Positions 23,754 through 34,888 of a stretch of 64,000 nt of DNA are shown in pieces (position 1 is the first letter of the stretch; the number at the start of each line of letters is the position of its first letter). The DNA is from Neoarius graeffei. Its lineage: Eukaryota; Chordata; Actinopteri; Siluriformes; Ariidae. The stretch spans positions 47,082,890 through 47,146,889 of the forward strand of contig NC_083571.1 of assembly GCF_027579695.1 (NCBI RefSeq), read 5' to 3'. Made by a program: the position numbers and the translations under genes. The notes beneath the pieces were generated by a model. It was not told where the DNA came from. It saw only the letters and a list, made by a program, of their open reading frames with translations, and searched no databases.

Positions 23754-23847
23754 ATGGAGAGCTTGCAGACTGTCGGTATTTTGTTGGTGGTCTGCAGCTC
23801 CCTCAGACTACTATACTTTTTGGGCTTAATTGATTTTGCTGTTGGAG
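23754..23847 (+). CDS. kcnip2: kcnip2 alternative first exon, membrane-spanning (KIS-like) N terminus
   Basis: It encodes MESLQTVGILLVVCSSLR and continues LLYFLGLIDFAVGG, a short acidic start followed by about 20 hydrophobic residues. This matches in layout the membrane/K-channel-inactivation-suppressor N terminus of KChIP4a, which holds Kv4 channels in a slow-inactivating state. The exon ends with one base of a split codon before gtaaga at 23848, exactly the phase needed by the next exon (G|AC = Asp). With the seven shared exons it gives 227 residues. An in-frame ATG at 23724 would add 10 residues; I chose 23754 because it aligns with the short family start. The frame is open upstream, so the start is not settled. 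Confidence 0.78.
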
Positions 23848-26395
23848 GTAAGAAAAGATCAAGATCGTTGAGATTCCCAAAATGTATTAGAGTCAAAATG
23901 TTTCAGTAGTTTTCACTTTTTTGTTTCATGGACAATTAATGTCTGCCCTGTCAAAGATTAGCATCAAATGGAATGCTCTTATTTGAAAGGGAAAAAAAAG
24001 GTGGAAACTGTTACAAGATATTTCTATGAAGATATTTCCTTAACAATAAGCTTTCAAGATGATTACTGACTTTAAATTCGGATGGTTCCTGATTATCAAT
24101 CATAGAATAATATATCTCCTGCTGCAAAATTAGTTCTCCATGTAACATTGCTTTCTATCCTTCCCCAGCATCCCATGACAGGAATTAACTTAATTTAATT
24201 TCCTTCAAGCTCCAAAAGCTGTGACTGATCATCATCATGTCCTTCCTTGGATAGCGTTCTAAGATTTGTGTCTTTTGTGCTTTCAGTATTTGGGGGGAGA
24301 AAAAAAAACTAAAACTGAAATAATCTGAGCTACTGTTCAGACATGCTCTTGGAAAGTTTTAAGCAGGTCTAGGAAATAAGATCTGATGAATCAATACGAT
24401 CTATTTTGGCACATTTCAGGTTTCACGTTCACCATTCTCGCAAGGAATCTCACACCTCATGACAGCAAGTGATTACACTAGACACGATGGTCTCTGTCGT
24501 GGTGATGGTTCTCAAAGTGGTGTCCATGATTTTTCTTTTACAGTGGTGAAACTTAAAACCCACTATTATCAAAGCGATTATATTTATTATTGAGTACTAA
24601 TTGATATTGTTCAAGAATAAAAAAAAAAGCTCCATCACTCCAGTATATATCAAGGATATTATAGACATTTGAATAATATGCCTAATATTTGAACAGTCAG
24701 ATTATGTTCCAATAATTAGAGGGTTTATAGAATTTATTTCACAGTCAAATAGGTCCCTGGCTGCAACTAGTTTGAGAATCCTTGTACTAATTTAGGAAAC
24801 TAAACCACACTGGCTTTTTTATTATTATCATTATTATTATTATTATTATTATTATTTTGCTTTTTTTTTAGACAATATTGCTGGAAACTTTTGATAGCGC
24901 CAGTTTCATTATGTCTATATGCATTGATAGGATTTGGGATGTATATGTATATGTATATGTATAATCCTAACTAACTTGCTGATAAAAATAATCATGACTA
25001 TCAGTACGTTTTGATTACAAGGGAATTTAATGAATGTATAATAGATGTGAGCATATGGTAGGTAAATGGCTATCATTTTAAATTTCTGACAAATATAGAC
25101 AAAATATTGACAATTATTCTGATTTTGTTATAATTATGTTCAAAATTGTAATTATATATAATTATAAAAGAGCCTCTCCATCTAATTTTTCCACATCGTG
25201 GCTTTTGCAGATTGAAGACATTGAGTTGCTCTGTGTAGTAAGCTAAATGCCATGCATTGCGTTAACTCTGGAGAGTAAAGAAAAGAACGACCTGTGACTC
25301 AACAGTGATGGCTATATGGTGGTAAAAATGTTCTACCCAGCCTCATGACTGTAATTTGTGAATACATATCTCTTAAAACCCTTTTTCTACTGCTCTCTTC
25401 ATGATTTTAGTTTGTTCTGACTTTGAAATATCCAAATCAATAGACTTTTTTTGCTCTTTAAAATAATGGCTTAATGTGACTATACTGTATATCTTTCGCT
25501 GCAAACCACTCATGACATTACATTACTCTTTAAGTAATCCTGAATCACAAGGATTTATTCAAGGTCACTTTGGTTTCTCATATTTCTGCTAAATATTGAG
25601 AATTTTGCTTAATTTAATGACGTTGCAGTTTGAGTATTCATTTGTCCTTTGATATAAAATGACCTCAGATTAATTAGCTACTAAGTGAGAACAATACTGG
25701 ATTTGGTATGCATTGTAAAAGCTCGGAACATTAACACAGTCCATTATCATAACCTTTAGGCCAAGCATCACAGGAATATTATGTGGTTTTTGCTTCCAAT
25801 TGCCAACTTTTGTATATTTTTCTACATTTTTTTCAAGCATTAATTGCTCATATTATCATTCTCAGTCTCTGAAAAAGGTACATCAATGAAATTTGCATAC
25901 ATTTAATGATCTATTGTCTTATTTGCATATTTTAGTCAATTTGTAGTATATACAATTATTTTGTTGTTTGTTTCACAATAGTTGGGTTAATGCCATACGC
26001 TTGTGACATTGATATCCAGAGATCAAATTTGCATGACTTTCAGAAGCTTTACTGACTTATGTCATTTCCCAAATTACATTTGCACCCGTTTGCAGCACAC
26101 ACATGCAAAACACGACACCCCCACCCCACCCTACCTCCCACCCCCATGCCTGATACTGGTCCTCTGCTGGACTTGGAAACAAGCTCAATGGTCTGTATTT
26201 GACACAACTGAAAGTAAGGGACAGCAATAGACAAGAAGAAAAAGCATGGCTATCATTTCTCAAACTGTCAGAGCAGCTCATTGAAAGTTCACATTATTGC
26301 TGCCATGGTGGTAGAGGGGCAACAGTAAATATCCAGTAGCTTACGACTGAAATTTTGTTCTTGGCATTCCAGCATTTTGTTGGGTATCTTAGTGT
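23848..26395. other. kcnip2 intron, left part
   Basis: AT-rich sequence with a (TTA)n run at about 24825-24856 and a gtatat repeat near 24940. No exon or mobile element with clear ends is visible. Confidence 0.5.
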
Positions 26396-26545
26396 AGTGG
26401 TGGTATGGTGATGCAGGGAGTAGCACTGCTGCCTCATAGCTCCGGGGGCCTGGTTCAAACTTTAGCTCAAGTTACGATGTAGAGTTATCCATGTTCTTCT
26501 TATATCCTCAAGGCTTTCCTTTGGGAGGAAACCAGAGAACTTCGA
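26396..26545 (+). mobile_element. Old SINE head fragment
   Basis: A degenerate V-SINE-like head (ggtgatgcagggagtagcac, cctcatagctcc) and part of the core (ggctttcctttgggaggaaa). The rest is lost. Confidence 0.5.
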
Positions 26546-26574
26546 GGAAAACCTTGAAGATATGGTGAAAAAAG

Positions 26575-28325
26575 GGGGAAGCCATGGCCTAATGGTTAGA
26601 GAAGCAGCTTTGGGACCAAAAGGTCACTGGTTTGAGTTCCTGGACCAGCAGGAATGGCTGAAGTGCTCTTGAGCTAGGCACCTAACCCTCAACTGCTCCC
26701 CAGGCTGCTGTGGGTATGTTGTACGTCGCTCTGGATAAAACTTCACTCACAACCCACCGTACGTGCTGCTATGGGCGGTCTACGGTAAAAAAATTTGGCA
26801 AAACCATGCTTGAGACTTGCGTGACACTTGCGTGTGTTCAGCACCGTAGAAGGTCGCAGACTGCCCGTGGAGACTTTTGATCCTGCACATGCAAATTCTA
26901 CAGGTCTTGCAACAAATCAAGAATGCATACACTACGCATGGGACCCGTACTCCTTTTGTACACCTGAACCAAGTCAGCAGCACGGGTAGTAGGGGCTTTT
27001 TGCGATGACAGTAAGACTCATGAGTGACACACGGTCATTGTATGAGTGACGTGCCTCAGAAATACTACACAAGTATCCACACTTGCTATTTGTGCAACGC
27101 GCAAGACAGAAGTACATCTCACTTTCTACCTCTATGTGTGGTGTGCACACAGCACACGCGACCTGCACGCGACACGAGGGGCAAGACTCTGGGTATATAT
27201 ATTGGGGAGGAACCAAAGAACCGATCATGTAGCGTGTAGCATTGTAGAAAGGAAGAAGACCACCTCATTTGCTGTTTTTATTTGAGTATATGTTAATTTA
27301 CCATGCAAACGTCAAATAATAAAACATGAGTATAAGGGAATAACGCATTTTATTACACTGTAAAAAATCCCAACTAAATAGCCCAACAGTTTCAGCACTG
27401 AAACACACTTTGACTCAGAGCTGCTGCCCTGCTTCTACTCTTGCTGAGTGGTGGGATGGGGTGCCGGGATGTCCTTGTCCTTATCACTGAGCATGGCACA
27501 ATGGCCTGACAGCAATGCAATGTCCTCACTTCTGGGCGTCGTTAGCTGAAACATACATGAAAATCAGCATATATAATATTAATTACATAAGCATATAGAT
27601 ACCGAAATGAATGTTTGAAGCATGTGTATTTACCTGGGAAAATCCCTCTGGCAGGGTGCTGTGCCTTCTGCCGGCTTGAAGGCATACTTCTCCCTGTCCG
27701 TGCAGGGCTCGCCGGTGCTGCTACCATCATCATCAAATTCTTCCTCCTCCTCCCCCCTGCTGTTTCAAGCTGGGTTACTTCACTTTTGCTCGCTTCTTCT
27801 TGGGTCCCATTTTCTAAACTTTAAACTGAAAAATTTTAAATTTTTCCCACAAAATATCCAATGTTCTTCAGTCGAAAGACAGATGCAGAATGCTGCAGAC
27901 ACGCTGGTTTTATACCCACTCCTGGCTTGCATCACACGCAAGTTATGAGTGATTGTAACGTGCTAATCACATGCATCACACACGCTTCACAAGCGTGGCC
28001 CGAACTCGTAGCACAGGAAACTGGTAAAATGCAAGTCTCACACACTCCACACTCACTGAACACACACTGATCAAGTGCGTCAGACATACGCGTTCCACAG
28101 GCTAATGGCGCGATTTTTCCCACGCCTCGAGAAAGTCAGGTGTGCAACCTGTACTTGACAAGTACTTTGCCCGTACTCCTCCCCCAAACTTTCCCCCTAG
28201 TTCACCGCGACCCTGCGGCACGGCTGCGAGCTACCAAACCCTGCGACCTGTGCGTGTCCAAAACACTTACGGCAGGTTGTGAGTGAGACTTAAGAGCATC
28301 TGCTCAATGCCCATAATGTAATGTA
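26575..28325 (+). mobile_element. Second SINE family copy split by a Harbinger-like insert
   Basis: The 5' piece (26575-26738) has a tRNA-like head, gccatggcctaatggttaga and ggtttgagttcc. The 3' piece (28291-28325) has taagagcatctgctcaatgc. Together they restore the common fish SINE end 'ctggataagagcatctgct'. Relatives lie at 38643 and 40060. Confidence 0.75.
26739..28290. mobile_element. PIF/Harbinger-like element with TAA duplication
   Basis: It is 1552 bp; the ends share tcactcacaacc and ccgta and are flanked by taa at 26736-26738 and 28291-28293. The reverse strand near 27810 holds a short start (MGPKKKRAKVK, then a stop) and a nearby frame with polyalanine-like sequence. These may be remains of an accessory protein, but no transposase is left. 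Confidence 0.7.
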
Positions 28326-30569
28326 AAAGGGTAATGGCAGTAGGTGAACTGGCTAATCAAAATTGCCAAAAGTTTGCATGCGTGATGACTTACAATTAAC
28401 TCATGTCCCATCTGGAGTGAATTCCTGCATTGCACCCAATGTTCCTGGAATAGGTTCCGACCCTGGTTACTGAATATGAATGAATGAATGAATGAATGAA
28501 TGAATGAATGAATCTCAGTGTAAGGGCCATTCACCCAGGATTTGTTTTTGTGACTAAGAATCTGAACTATATCTCAGATCAACCTTCCATAGAGGAGATG
28601 CTTTAAAGTTATTTTCATACTTGTACCTTCTCCTGCTCCCAAGAGAAGGGTCATAGCATTTTTAGCTTGGCTTGTCTGTTTTGCTGAAGAATGGAAAGGT
28701 AACATGTTTAACTGATACTTTGAAACTTCCAGCTTTCTGCAGTTGGTACCTTGAAAATATGTGGTCTTCAACCTGACCAAAAAAGTCCTCTTCATCCTGT
28801 TGGGTTCACAGTTGGAAAATGGATCAGTTGTTCCCAATATATGGTGCGATATTTTTAGTGTTTAAAAATGTTCTCCGAAGCCTGGTCAGCAAAGTCCATT
28901 GCAGAGTGATGTGCTGCATGTTTCTGGCATAAAATATGGAAGATATGTGTGTGTATGTGGGCCTGCATATCATTTATGTGTCTTTATCACAACTCCTAAG
29001 TAAGCTATAAAGGCAAGTTCTACCTTGTATGACATCTCTATAGGCCATTCCATAGAAATGACCAAATCTCATGGATCTTTCAGTCACCATGTATAAAATC
29101 AACACTGAATGTTACCATGACTTCCCATCCCATTTCCCATTTCTGTAACATTACTCAATTATCTTCTTTTTTACAAATCGACTTCAGAAATAACTGAAGC
29201 TTGGGAGAAAGCCCATACACACAACTAGTTAACTTCCAAAAATTTCCATCTTTTCTTTGCATTCTATGATGAAGCTTTTGCTGGCCATAAATGTCTGTTT
29301 GTGGCACAGTATCACAGGGCTCTGGGTTCGATCCATAACTCAGGTTAATCTGTGTGCAAATTTTGTATGTTGTCCATATGGGTTATCTATGGGTTTCCGA
29401 TCTCTTCCCACCTCCCAAAAATCATCTAGGTCGGCAGATTAGCTATACTAGATTACTCCCAGCTGTGAATGAGTTTGTGCATCTTGCCCTGCGATAAACT
29501 GGCAGGGTAAATTCTCCCACTTTGCACCCAGTGCTGCAAGGATAGGCTCCAGATCCACTGTGACCCTTCTTAGGATAAAGTAGCAATTATATATGATGTT
29601 GATTCCTAGCCAGAATCCCTAGTAAATTTGTCAATTCCCAGTGCCAACCAGAGTTGGGCAGGTCTCCCTATTGCACCTTTTTCCTCCCCCTTGCCTTGCT
29701 CAGTGGGCATCTCTAAATCTGCTAGAGACACTGCAGTATTGCAAAACCTTTATAACACTATTCAAGGAGTATTGCAACCTTTCAGTTTTTCCTGCTCCCA
29801 ACTCACTAGTTTCAACTCATCAGCTAATTAACAAGCCTGAACTGCTTGTAAATTAACAAACCCATTCAATCTATAACAGGTGCCCCTTGTGGCCAAGTCT
29901 AGTGGGTAGAGTCAAATTTGATCCGGCTCCTCGTGCCAGAGTGAAGTCAAACTAAAAGTCCTGATGGTGGAGAAACCTCAATGTGTCTCAGACTGGATAA
30001 GTGTGTTGTTATGGAGTGTCTGGTAGGTTAGGGTTTGGGGTTATACAAGGAGTTGAATCAGTTCCAACTCCACCCATGGACTTCTGGTCCTGCAGTGAGG
30101 ACTATCTCAAACACGAAACTGTTCAGTGAAGTGTTACTCTAGGACCTTAATTGAGAAACACTGCTCTATTCCATTTTGACTGCAGCCAGGTCCACAAATC
30201 TGCACAGACAACGTTACCCAACACAAAGCCCACACCAGGGAGTTTCAGTTTGTCTTTTGAACATGAATGTCCTTGTCAGAAGACTCACAACACCTTGCCA
30301 TCCATCAGTTTGAATTGCCACTGATTGACTCTTTACTTGGACTGTAAGAATGATTAGGCAAGTCCTCAAACCTTGGGAACTATACCTGATCTTTATTACT
30401 GCCTTTCTGAGGGCATGATTGGGCAAGTCAATGTCATAATCCACTCCAATAAATCACTATAAACAATCAATAAACATTGTTGTATCTTTAATCTGATGCT
30501 ATTGCTTGAGGATGTGACCTGCCACATCAAGTACAGCCATTTCCAACTATCTTAAAAACCATCAGCTCA
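28326..30569. other. kcnip2 intron with decayed SINE pieces
   Basis: An old SINE tail with gaccctggttactga and an (aatg)n run ends near 28513. A strongly diverged V-SINE-like copy (box B gggttcgatcc, then core) lies at about 29290-29590. The rest, including 29600-30569, shows nothing that I recognise. Confidence 0.45.
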
Positions 30570-30694
30570 AAGTGTCTTGCAAAAGTATTCATCCCCCTTT
30601 GTGTTTATCCTGTTTTGTCACATTGCAAGCTGGAATTAAAATGGATTTTTGGGGAGTTATCACCATTTGATTTACACAACATGCCTACAACTTT

Positions 30695-31072
30695 CTCATC
30701 TCATCTCATTATCTTTAGCCACTTTATCCTGTTCTACAGGATTACAGGCAAGCTGGAGCCTATCCCAGCTGACTATGGGCGAAAGGCGGGGTACACCCTG
30801 GACAAGTCGCCAGGTCATCACAGGGCTGACACATAGACACAGACAACCATTCACACTCACATTCACACCTACGGTCAATTTAGAGTCACCAGTTAACCTA
30901 ACCTGTATGTCTTTGGACTGTGGGGGAAACCGGAGCACCCGGAGGAAACCCACGCGGACACGGGGAGAACATGCAAACTCCGCACAGAAAGGCCCTCACC
31001 AGCCACGGGGCTCGAACCCAGACCTTCTTGCTGTGAGGCGACAGCGCTAACCACTACACCACTGTGCCACCC
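30695..31072 (-). mobile_element. Young V-SINE-like SINE in a Tc1, 12-bp duplication
   Basis: The exact target duplication gcctacaacttt lies at 30683-30694 and 31073-31084. It reads tail to head, with intact head boxes on the reverse strand. Confidence 0.9.
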
Positions 31073-31261
31073 GCCTACAACTTTAAAGGTGCAAATTGTT
31101 TTTTATTGTGACACAAACAATAATTAAGATGAAAAAACAGAAATCTGGAGTGTGCATAGGTATTCACCCCCTTTCGTATGAAACCCCTAAATAAGAGCTG
31201 CTCCAAACAATTTACTTCATAAGTCACATAATTAGTTGATTTAAGATCCACCTGTGTGCAA

Positions 31262-31851
31262 TCAATGTGCCACATGATCTGTCATCAAACAGGTTTTCCT
31301 CCAGAATTGCCCTGTATTAGTGCCATCCATCTTTCCTTTAGTCTTGACCAGCTTTCCTGTCCCTGCAAATGAAAAATATCCCCACAGCATGATGCTGCCA
31401 CCACCATGCTTCACTGTAGGAATGGTGTTCTCAGGGTGTTGCGTTTGCACCACACATGGCATTTCCCATGATGGCCAAAAAGATCAATTTTAGTCTCATT
31501 TGACCAGAGAATCTTCTTCCATGTGTTTGGGGAGTCTGCCACAGGCTGTTGGGCAAACTCCAAATGTGTTTTCTTAAGCAAAGCCATTTTTCTGGCCACT
31601 CTTCCATAGAGCCCCAGTCTGTGGAGTGTACGGCTTAAAGTGGTCCTATGGACAGATACTCCCATCTCCGTTGTGGATCTTTGCAGCTCCTTCAGTGTTA
31701 TCTTTGGTGTCTTTGTTGCATCTCTGATTAATGCCCTCCTTGCCCGGTCTGTGAGTTTTGGTAAGCGGCCTTCTCTTGTCAAGTTTGTAGTGGTGCCATA
31801 TTCTTTCCATTTTGCTATAATGGATTTAATGGTGTTCCATGGTATAGTCAA
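31262..31851 (-). pseudogene. Tc1 transposase pseudogene, N-terminal two thirds (family A)
   Basis: Reverse-strand frames read [65 protein letters not shown] (first catalytic position reads Asn-Glu) and, after a frameshift near 31430, [15 protein letters not shown]. The second Asp and the Glu region are gone. The coding sequence stops at the join with the inverted 5' end near 31290. Confidence 0.82.
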
Positions 31852-32058
31852 AGTTTGGGATATTTTTTATAACCCAACCCTGATCTATACTTCTCCACAA
31901 CTTTGTCTCTGACCTGTTTGGAGGCTCCTTGGTTTTCATGTTGCTTGCTTAGTAGTGTTGCAGAGTCAGGGTCCTTCCAGAACAGGTTGATTTATACAGA
32001 CATCATGTGACAGATCATGTGACACTTTGATTGCACACAGGTGGATCTTAATCAACTA

Positions 32059-33641
32059 CAGTGGTGCTTGAAAGTTTGTGAACCCTTTAGAATTTTCTAT
32101 ATTTCTGCATAAATATAACCTAAAACATCATTAGATTTTCACACAAGCCCTAAAAGTAGATAAATATAACCCAGTTAAACAAATGAGACAAAAATATTAT
32201 ACTTGGCCATTTATTTATTGAGGAAAATGATCCAATGTTACATATCTGTCAGTGGCAAAAGTATGTGAACCTTCGCTTTCAGTATCTGGTGTGACCCCCT
32301 TGTGCAGCAATAACTGCAACTAATCGCCTCCGCTAACTGTTGATCAGTCCTGCACACCGGCTTGGAAGAATTTTAGCCCATTCCTCCGTACAGAACAGCT
32401 TCAACTCTGGGATGTTGGTGGGTTCCTTCACATGAACTGCTCGCTTCAGGTCCTTCCACAACAGTTTGATTGGATTAAGGTCAGGACTTTGACTTGGCCA
32501 TTCCAAAACATTAACTTTATTCTTCTTTAACCATTCTTTGGTAGAACAACTTGTGTGCTTAGGGTCATTGTCTTGCTGCATGACCCACTTTCTCTTGAGA
32601 TTCAGTTCATGGACAGATGTCCTGACAATTTCCTTTAGAATTTGCTGGTATAATTCAGAATTCATTGTTCCATCAATGATGGCAAGCCATCCTGGCCCAG
32701 ATGCAGCAAAACAGGCCCAACCCATGATACTACCACCACCATGTTTCACAGATGGGATAAGGTTCTTATGCTGGAATGCAGTGTTTTCCTTTCTCCAAAC
32801 ATAATGCTTCTCATTTAAACCAAAAAGTTCTATTTTGGTCTCATCCGTCCACAAAACATTTTTCCAGTAGCCTTCTAGCTTGTCCACATGATCTTTAGCA
32901 AACTGCAGATGAGCAGCAATGTTCTTTTTGGAGAGCAGTGGCTTTCTCCTTGCAACCCTGCCATGCACAACATTGTTGTTCAGTGTTCTCCTGATGGTGG
33001 ACTCATGATCATTAACATTAGCCAATGTGAGAGAGGCCTGCAGTTGCTTAGAAGTTACCCTTGGGTCCTTTGTGACCTCGCCAACTATTACACGCCTTGC
33101 TCTTGGAGTGATCTTTGTTGGTCGACCCCTCCTAGGGAGGGTAACAATGGTCTTGAATTTCCTCCATTTGTACACAATCTGTCTGATTGTGGATTGGTGG
33201 AGTCCAAACTGTTTAGAGATGGTTTTGTAACCTTTTCCAGCCTGATGAGCATCAACAACGCCTTTTCTGAGGTCCTCAGAAATCTCCTTTGTTCATGCCA
33301 TGATACACTTCCACAAACATGTGTTGTGAAGATCAGACTTTGATAGATCCCTGTTCTTTAAATAAAACAGGGTGCCCACTCACACCTGACTCTCTAATTT
33401 CACCTTCAAATTAACTGCTAATCCTAGAGGTTCACATACTTTTGCCACTGACAGATATGTAATATTGGATAATTTTCCTCAATAAATAAATGACCAAGTA
33501 TAATATTTTTGTCTCATTTGTTTAACTGGGTTCTCTTTATCTACTTTTAGGACTTGTGTGAAAATCTGATGATGTTTTAGGTCATATTTATGCAGAAATA
33601 TAGAAAATTCTAAAGGGTTCACAAACTTTCAAGCACCACTG
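32059..33641 (-). mobile_element. Tc1-like transposon, family B, copy 2
   Basis: It is 1583 bp, with ends cagtggtgcttgaaagtttg and complement flanked by TA. The host family A sequence reads through as taatcaac-TA-attatgtgac. This copy is uninterrupted and supplies the empty site for the insert in copy 1. Confidence 0.92.
32333..33175 (-). pseudogene. Tc1 transposase with missing catalytic Glu (family B)
   Basis: A reverse frame of about 280 residues begins within the DNA-binding half (WRKFKTIVTLPRRGRPTK). It includes NVLWTDETKIELFG and VMQQDNDPKHTS. The third catalytic residue, expected in NPIE, is Lys (NPIKLLW; codon complement at 32465-32467), which should abolish catalysis. The N terminus is disrupted upstream of 33175, and the C terminus ends early at INS compared with copy 1. 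Confidence 0.88.
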
Positions 33642-33881
33642 TAATTATGTGACTTGGTTGGACCAGCTCTTATTTAGGGGTTTCATACGAAAGGGGGTGA
33701 ATACCTATGCACACTTCAAATTTCTGTTTTTTTCATCTTAATTATTGTTTAAAAAATCACCTTTAAAGTTGTATGCATGTTGTGTAAATCAAATGGTGCT
33801 AAATCTATTTTCATTCCAACTTGTAATGCAACAACACAGGACAAATACCCTGGGGGATGAATACTTTTGCAAGACACTGTA

Positions 33882-34341
33882 TCCGAGAAACACTGGACAC
33901 CTTCCATATTACAGCCATATACAGGCAAAGACCTCAAATGCTGCTTATGTTTCAGTTTTTCAGGTTTTGAATGTCTAGCATAAAGCAATGCTGTCAAGTC
34001 TGTGTGTCTGGCTGGCTGGCTGGCTGTCTACTGCCATCCTCAGTTGAGGGTTGGCAATCCAGGAAGCCATCAACTAAATTCCAAGAATTAATGCTGTCAA
34101 GTACTCCAGTCCAATTTCTTAGAGACTCCCCTTTAGCGTTCCACAATCACTCATTATAGCACCATCAGTCAAAGGTGTGGGCTGCACTTATAAACATAAA
34201 ACTGGCCAATTGTTTTGATCTAAGTCACATGTTGAAATTCTTTTTCCATCCATTGGATCATATAATCTGTTTTTCATATGGACTTTACATGAAATGGTTC
34301 ATTCATGAATGATTGACACATGTAGATTGCATTGTGATGCA

Positions 34342-34385
<44 letters not shown>

Positions 34386-34463
34386 ACGTACGCCCTGCTA
34401 AACTATATGCATGCCTTCTATGCTCTCTTTTTCTAACCCTCTATTATGGTTGGTGACTTACAG
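33882..34463. other. Intron sequence before the second alternative exon
   Basis: A ggctggct run lies near 34005 and a (GT)n tract at about 34346-34384. Pyrimidine-rich sequence (ctctctttttctaaccctc) precedes the acceptor at 34463. Confidence 0.5.
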
Positions 34464-34559
34464 GTAACACTCCCAGTCAAAGCAAAAAAAGTATTAAAGA
34501 GCGGTTCCTCAAGCTGCTGCCCTGCTGTGGGCCCAGTGCCACTCCCTCAGTCAGTCAAT
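34464..34559 (+). CDS. kcnip2: kcnip2 alternative N-terminal exon with Leu-Pro-Cys-Cys motif
   Basis: The acceptor ttacag precedes two bases completing a Gly codon. Then 31 codons read [18 protein letters not shown] followed by [13 protein letters not shown]. It closely matches the KChIP2 segment recalled from human ([13 protein letters not shown]...PSVSE), which also has 31 codons; the paired Cys are palmitoylated and carry KChIP2 to the membrane. The last base (t) splits a codon with the next exon, giving Tyr. The donor is gcaagt, a GC donor. This exon is presumably spliced from an upstream first exon that I did not find in the window, and is an alternative to the 23754 exon. Confidence 0.82.
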
Positions 34560-34565
34560 GCAAGT
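34560..34565 (+). other. Putative GC donor splice site of a kcnip2 alternative exon
   Basis: Directly after the 96-nt exon the sequence is gcaagt, the strongest form of the minor GC-AG class. No GT donor with the right phase lies near, except a weak gtcaat at 34554, which would shorten the exon by two codons relative to the human exon length. Confidence 0.65.
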
Positions 34566-34888
34566 GATTCACCACTGCCTCACTCATTTTCCTCCATATA
34601 ATACTGCATATAATCCCATTATAATGTATCCCATACACACAGCAGGGCTCTTCACATGATGTACACGCAGTGGAAACAGTCATGGAAACACCAGCTGGAA
34701 AGAGTGTGTGACAAATATTTATTAAAATATTAATGTGTTGGGAGAGAATTCATTTTATACCAATTAAGACAAATGTTTATAAGGTAATAGGAGGCATTTT
34801 AAAACTTAATGGATATAATTTGGCGACAGAAATAGTGGAATTTGAATTTTACAGCAGAAAGGGTTATTAGGATATATCAAGCATGATA

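Larger units (their letters stand above)
30570..33879. mobile_element. Tc1-like element, family A, with duplicated 5' end and two inserts
   Basis: The outer ends are agtgtcttgcaaaagtattc and its complement. The left end (31130-31290) and the right end (32000-32057 plus 33644-33879) both carry the 5' non-coding region of family A, in opposite orientation. The transposase 3' half expected at the left is absent. A SINE (30695-31072) and a family B Tc1 (32059-33641) are nested inside. Confidence 0.8.
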
